Of a DNA stretch of 19,372 nucleotides, positions 16,129 through 19,372 are shown piece by piece; within the stretch, counting starts at the first letter, position 1; each line of letters begins with the position of its first letter. The stretch is from Bacteroidales bacterium UBA714 (GTDB lineage Bacteria > Bacteroidota > Bacteroidia > Bacteroidales > UBA932). The notes under the pieces are model-generated. The model was not told where the DNA came from and did not search any database. It saw only the letters and a program-made list of their open reading frames with translations. The translations under genes and the position numbers were made by a program. The stretch spans positions 1 through 19,372 of the forward strand of contig DBLW01000059.1 in assembly GCA_002298075.1 (NCBI GenBank), given 5' to 3'.

Positions 16129-16210
16129 TGCGGGCGAAGGGAATCGAACCCACACGCCTCTCGGCACCAGATCCTAAGTCTGGCTTGTCTACCAATTTCA
16201 ACACGCCCGC
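16129..16210 (-). tRNA. tRNA-Leu (anticodon UAG)
   Basis: Read on the minus strand, the acceptor strands GCGGGCG and CGCCCGC pair over 7 bp, with A as discriminator. The anticodon arm is CCAGA-CTTAGGA-TCTGG with anticodon UAG. A long variable arm (TGCCGAGAGGCGT) marks a class II tRNA, and the TTCGATT T-loop is present. The T-stem contains one T-T mismatch. The length is 82 nt without an encoded CCA; the next bases are CAAG. Confidence 0.93.
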
Positions 16211-16246
16211 ATTATTTCAAATTACCGTTCCTAACTGAACGGACTG

Positions 16247-16254
16247 CAAATATA
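16247..16254 (-). promoter_or_regulatory. -7 box of the tRNA-Leu promoter
   Basis: TATATTTG on the minus strand is a perfect TAnnTTTG box, 36 nt upstream of the tRNA 5' end. The -33 element is poor (GTTA at a 19-nt spacing). A 6-bp inverted repeat CCGTTC/GAACGG (16225-16242) lies between box and tRNA. Confidence 0.55.
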
Positions 16255-16255
16255 C

Positions 16256-16294
16256 AATATTTTTTCAGGTAAATAACATAATCCTGAAAATATT
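16256..16294 (-). terminator. Possible terminator after the HAD gene
   Basis: AATATTTTTTCAGG (16256-16269) and CCTGAAAATATT (16283-16294) form a 12-bp AT-rich stem with a two-base bulge and a 13-nt loop. It lies 75 nt past the HAD stop on the minus strand and next to the tRNA-Leu promoter. The T run is inside the stem, so efficiency is uncertain. Confidence 0.4.
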
Positions 16295-16368
16295 TTATGC
16301 AAATCCGGCAGTTACCATCACCTTCGGGCTTCCGGCCGAATGCATCTCCAGAAAGCGCCCAAGCAGTC

Positions 16369-17073
16369 CTACAGAAGAAAACCCGGTATTTCCGCAAATG
16401 AAGCCACACGGAAAAGACGTTCATGATCATATTCCTCAACCACCTCGTGCTGCCATGTGCGCTCGAACGGAACATGTATTCCGAATCCTCCGATTTTCAG
16501 CACAGGCTCTATATCCGACCTGAAAGAATTGCCAACCATCACAAGTTCACCGGCATCCACACCCATCCTGCCGCACAATTCCCAATACTCTTTCACTGTC
16601 TTGTCCGCAACAATCCCGACATGACCGAAATATTCTTCAAGCCCAGACCGCACAAGCTTGTTACGCTGGTCAAGCAAATCACCTTTGGTAAACAAGACCA
16701 TTTCATACTTTCCTGATGCCTTGATTTCCTCAAGAGCCTCCCTGACACCAGGCAACGGACAGCAAGACATCTTAAGCACCGCCTTGCCTGCATCCAGTAT
16801 TTGTCCAAGTTTATCACCGCTTATACGGCCTCCGCTCAACTCCAGAGCAGTCTCAATCATTGACAGAGTAAAAGCCTTTGCCCCATATCCGAGCTCCTGC
16901 ATATTACGCGTCTCGGTCCTTAACAATGCCGAAGATACCGCTTCACTGTCAGCATAATCAGCGAGCACAGAACAGAAGATCTTTTCCGCATCGTCATAAT
17001 AAGACTGATTGTCCCAAAGAGTATCATCCGCATCAAATGCAATGACCTTAACCTTATTTCTAATATCTTGCAT
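16369..17073 (-). CDS. HAD-superfamily hydrolase
   Basis: A 234-residue cytoplasmic phosphatase-like enzyme. HAD motif I is 'DADDTLWD' (nucleophile D14, acid/base D16). Motif II is T129 in 'LFTKGD', the motif III lysine is K158 or K161 in 'ADKTVKEYW', and motif IV is 'VGNSFRSDIEP' (180-190, D187). The helical cap between motifs I and II (~25-100) places it in the subfamily I group, near phosphoglycolate- or YjjG-type phosphatases; the substrate cannot be told. It is a single gene: about 80 nt of AT-rich sequence lies upstream without an identifiable promoter box, and a weak AT-rich hairpin stands downstream before the tRNA-Leu promoter. No SD is visible. Confidence 0.88.
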   Translation of the reverse strand: MQDIRNKVKVIAFDADDTLWDNQSYYDDAEKIFCSVLADYADSEAVSSALLRTETRNMQELGYGAKAFTLSMIETALELSGGRISGDKLGQILDAGKAVLKMSCCPLPGVREALEEIKASGKYEMVLFTKGDLLDQRNKLVRSGLEEYFGHVGIVADKTVKEYWELCGRMGVDAGELVMVGNSFRSDIEPVLKIGGFGIHVPFERTWQHEVVEEYDHERLFRVASFAEIPGFLL

Positions 17074-17727
17074 ATCAAATATTTAATTCATTATTAAACA
17101 TCCCGTCAATTATTCCAGCACACTGCAGCCAGCATATTGAATTTCCGCGCAGACACCATTGTCTATACCTCACACTCGCATTGTTCACTCTTGCAGAGCC
17201 TAAAAGCAAAACACATGCAATTCAATTCCGAGGAATTGTCACCGCCATCCCAAACTGAGCAAGCATCCAGTTCACAGAAAAACGGAATTCTTTGGCCTGA
17301 CTGCAAATTCTCATTCACGAGCTACTGCCTAATCTACCATATACGGCCGCAAGCCCAATCCCATCCCAGCATTTCTTCCGGATGAAAAAAATTCGCAGCC
17401 ACTGCATTCACTCCTGCCACTGCACCCCATTGCCGGTCCTACATTTAAGAATGTCCAACCATCCACATTTGGGCCTAAGTAACGGCTCCTTATTTTCCGG
17501 TTTTCCCGCATCCGATGAAAACCCCATCATTCAATCGCTGTAAATCAAAAGATATAAGTAAGTTGCAAACGTTCTGCCAACACTTTTTTCAATTATACCA
17601 GGGAAACGTTACCATTCACCTTGCCCAACATACTATTAGGACGCTTCTCATACTTTGCTCCCGCAGTACAGAAAATGAAAAACAACCGACTTTACACATT
17701 GAAACAGTAATGGATTATACCGAAACA
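17074..17727. other. Stretch without a recognisable gene
   Basis: About 650 nt in which no frame on either strand resembles a protein I know. Short frames are present (for example 17515-17793, plus) but lack family-like composition, a promoter box or a start signal. A 7-bp inverted repeat GGTTTTC/GAAAACC lies at 17499-17523. The only structure of note is the tandem repeat at its right edge. It could be degraded accessory DNA or hold an unrecognised RNA. Confidence 0.5.
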
Positions 17728-17787
17728 CATACTTTTCCCGATGATCCCATACTTTTGCAGGTGATCCCCGTTTTTGGCACTCCATTA
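17728..17787. repeat. Short tandem repeat, period 20 nt, resembling an insertion-sequence end
   Basis: Two adjacent 20-nt units at 17728-17747 and 17748-17767 share CATACTTTT..C.G.TGATCC and match at 17 of 20 bases. A third, degenerate unit (CCGTTTTTGGCACTCC...) follows. Multiple terminal repeats of this kind, with TTTTGCAGGTGATCC-like cores, remind me of IS21-family ends in Bacteroidales, but no transposase gene is beside it. The assignment is inferred. Confidence 0.45.
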
Positions 17788-17818
17788 TGTTAAGCCATTA
17801 TACCTCACGGAAATGCAT

Positions 17819-17850
17819 AAAAAAAGGAAAAACCTTAAGATTTTTCCTTT
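17819..17850 (-). terminator. Terminator of the initiator tRNA
   Basis: AAAGGAAAAA (17823-17832) pairs perfectly with TTTTTCCTTT (17841-17850) around an 8-nt loop. On the minus strand the stem runs into a seven-T run, typical of an intrinsic terminator just past the tRNA 3' end. Confidence 0.85.
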
Positions 17851-17854
17851 GCAG

Positions 17855-17927
17855 TAGCGGGAGGAGGACTCGAACCTCCGGCCTCCGGGTTATGAGCCCG
17901 ACGAGCTACCAACTGCTCTATCCCGCG
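17855..17927 (-). tRNA. Initiator tRNA-Met (anticodon CAU)
   Basis: On the minus strand it begins CGCGGGATAGAGCAG and ends CCTCCCGCTA. The anticodon loop CTCATAA sits on a stem with three consecutive G-C pairs (GGG/CCC), and the D-stem has the A11-U24 pair. Both are initiator marks. The first base C is not paired with its partner (C1 faces U72 rather than the usual A72). The length is 73 nt without CCA. Confidence 0.9.
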
Positions 17928-17938
17928 ATATTGGATTG

Positions 17939-17969
17939 CAAATATACGCACATTTTCTGAAACCGCAAA
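17939..17969 (-). promoter_or_regulatory. Promoter of the initiator tRNA, Bacteroidota type
   Basis: On the minus strand TTTG (17969-17966), a 19-nt spacer and TATATTTG (17946-17939) match both consensus elements exactly. The -7 box ends 11 nt before the mature tRNA 5' end. Confidence 0.8.
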
Positions 17970-18181
17970 CTTTTCTTCATTTATTTTTGACTTTTTTCAA
18001 TATTTCACGATATCGTAATGTTTTTTAATGCACACGGCACATGAAAAACGCAACAATTTTCATAAAATATTCCGACCAAAGCCAATGGACGCTCTCTGTA
18101 TGAACAGATGCTGCACGCCACTCCATATCAACAAATTTCCGGACTTGCAACTTAAGACACATTCTTAGAGCAAGTCAAATA

Positions 18182-19099
18182 TCACGGACAACCGAGAATC
18201 TTACGGACAGTTTTGCGCTCAAGGCCAAGCAGACGTGATATTTGAGGAATTCCGGCATGCATTCTCCTATGAAGATAACCGGCTATCCGAATTCTCTCCC
18301 CAATTTCCAACTGCATTACGGAGGATTTCTTTAACTTTTCTTTGATTACGGCTTCAATTCTATGCACAAGTTCATAATCATTATACTTAACATATCCGCT
18401 GAATACCAACTCAAATTCCATTTTATCGGAATCCACCTTGGAGAGACGGTTCCAGAAAAATTCCTGCGAATTGCGGAACAGACTTTCAACAAATCCAGTA
18501 CATACAAATGACGAAGGAATAATATTATAATCGTCATCAACTGCGAATCCACTTTTTGACAAGTCAGTATGAGTATGAAAAACTTTCCTTGCCAATCTGC
18601 CTTTGAAAAATGATGCAGGTATACCGTCAGAATTTCTGTTACGGGAATAATAACAAGCCACACTGGACCAACGGTATTGGCCTGTATCCTTGACGAGCCC
18701 ACCATCAACTGGATTTCTCAAAATATATGACACACAATTCCTGATGTAAGAGATATCTTCCATCTCCTTAACCGTAACCTCGATTCTTTTCAGCACCTTT
18801 GAGGAGTTATAGCGACGCATATAATGTCTGGAATAATCTTTTTTGAAGTCTGTCATAAAATCTGACACACACTTCTTTTCATCAGCACACACCATAAAAT
18901 GTACATGATTGGTCATCAGACAATACGCAGCAATCTTCACTTGATGCCTGTAGGCAGTAACAGCGGCAATTCTTGTCGCACAAATGTAATCAGACTCATC
19001 CATGAAAAGCAGTCGGTCTTCCAGACCTTTCGTACAGGCATGAAAAACACGAACCGGTTGCTCAGTACCGCCAGACATCACTTCATTCTCTCTCCTCAT
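18182..19099 (-). CDS. REP-associated-type Y1 transposase (IS200-like, HUH)
   Basis: A 305-residue protein of the Y1 transposase superfamily. The HUH metal-binding pair is H65-V66-H67 in 'LMTNHVHFMV'. A candidate catalytic tyrosine lies in the helix 'FMTDFKKDYSRHYMRRYN' (Y89, Y93 or Y97). 'YIRNCVSYILRNPV..GLV' and 'YRWSS' (after the helix) are typical of the REP-associated (RAYT) branch. The C-terminal ~40 residues ('IGERIRIAGYLHRRMHAGIPQISRLLGLERKTVRKIL') form a DnaA/helix-turn-helix-like end. Such enzymes nick and rejoin single-stranded DNA at hairpins and are often single-copy. It looks intact, lies alone between the initiator tRNA and the window edge, and has no own insertion-sequence ends visible. 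GGCACAACGGGCAC repeats lie behind its start. Whether it is mobile or domesticated is open. Confidence 0.88.
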   Translation of the reverse strand: MRRENEVMSGGTEQPVRVFHACTKGLEDRLLFMDESDYICATRIAAVTAYRHQVKIAAYCLMTNHVHFMVCADEKKCVSDFMTDFKKDYSRHYMRRYNSSKVLKRIEVTVKEMEDISYIRNCVSYILRNPVDGGLVKDTGQYRWSSVACYYSRNRNSDGIPASFFKGRLARKVFHTHTDLSKSGFAVDDDYNIIPSSFVCTGFVESLFRNSQEFFWNRLSKVDSDKMEFELVFSGYVKYNDYELVHRIEAVIKEKLKKSSVMQLEIGERIRIAGYLHRRMHAGIPQISRLLGLERKTVRKILGCP

Positions 19100-19223
19100 A
19101 TCCCACAGATTAATATTTTGCCCTCAAAATACAAATAATTATTCATTTAGCCAAACTTCACGAAATTATTTTCTCAAATTGAGACTCCAAGCCAGGTTTC
19201 CCTATGCAACCTAAACAAAAAGT

Positions 19224-19237
19224 GGCACAACGGGCAC
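19224..19237 (+). repeat. Copy 1 of GGCACAACGGGCAC
   Basis: Identical 14-nt core to the copy at 19307-19320, 83 nt apart, each followed by an A-rich stretch and ATTA. It lies 125 nt upstream of the transposase start. A REP-like role is inferred from proximity. Confidence 0.5.
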
Positions 19238-19285
19238 GGAAAAAAGGACAAAAAATTAAAACACAGACAATTAGACAAATCTAAC

Positions 19286-19320
19286 GTGCCAGTCGGGAAA
19301 AAGAAAGGCACAACGGGCAC
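19286..19320 (+). repeat. Copy 2 of GGCACAACGGGCAC with an inverted partner
   Basis: The core at 19307-19320 is preceded by GTGCC (19286-19290), complementary to its GGCAC (19307-19311), so the segment could fold as a small hairpin with a 16-nt loop. With copy 1 it forms a candidate palindromic repeat unit. The window ends soon after, so I cannot see whether more copies follow. Confidence 0.45.
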
Positions 19321-19372
19321 CGAAGGCAAACACAATTAAATGACAATCAACAAATTAACAAAACTGATCGTG

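Noticed and set aside
17499..17523. Inverted repeat GGTTTTC/GAAAACC
   Set aside because: Short, without a T run or adjacent gene end; could occur by chance in AT-rich sequence.
17515..17793. 92-codon open frame in the non-coding stretch
   Set aside because: No family pattern, and it runs through the tandem repeat.
1..19372. CRISPR array, phage module or multi-gene defense island
   Set aside because: No regularly spaced repeats, Cas-like, capsid or restriction genes are visible; most genes are core functions.

Overview
The window reads as a chromosomal segment of a Bacteroidota bacterium, most likely order Bacteroidales. Four things support this. There is a family-typical outer-membrane beta-barrel protein with an N-terminal carboxypeptidase-regulatory-like domain, and there are small lipoproteins including a DUF4251-like one. 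Promoters match the Bacteroidota TTTG / TAnnTTTG type, with 19-nt spacers in front of rpsU and the initiator tRNA. Shine-Dalgarno (SD) sites are missing at most starts, with a striking exception at rpsU. I cannot name the genus from sequence alone.

Layout. 1-1374 (+) is the C-terminal part of Lnt, cut by the window edge. 1545-2009 (+) is a small DUF4251-like lipoprotein. A bidirectional terminator at about 2061-2114 separates it from a block on the minus strand. Read in its direction of transcription, that block runs: the ATPase/sirtuin pair (10352-8494), a Fic remnant (about 8398-8255), rpsU (8121-7927), rplU-rpmA (7837-7246, closed by a terminator), serS (7132-5861), ruvC (5827-5273) and the TonB-receptor-like barrel (5104-2135). 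From 10.6 kb the plus strand carries a giant AsmA-like protein, prmA and a small lipoprotein (10602-15815), very probably co-transcribed. From 15.8 kb the window becomes less orderly. It holds a C-terminal remnant of a GIY-YIG/T5orf172-type protein against tRNA-Leu(UAG), a HAD phosphatase-like gene, about 650 bp with no recognisable gene, a short tandem repeat resembling an insertion-sequence end, the initiator tRNA, and a REP-associated-type Y1 transposase with candidate repeat elements behind its start.

How the genes fit together. Most content is core: envelope building (Lnt, barrel protein, AsmA-like, lipoproteins), translation (serS, L21, L27, S21, PrmA, two tRNAs), Holliday-junction resolution (RuvC) and NAD-dependent deacylation.

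I do not see a convincing new multi-gene system. The observations most worth checking are the perfect SD of rpsU, the transposase with nearby 14-nt repeats, the translationally coupled ATPase/sirtuin pair whose ATPase has altered Walker motifs, and the gene remnants beside the tRNA and rpsU promoter.
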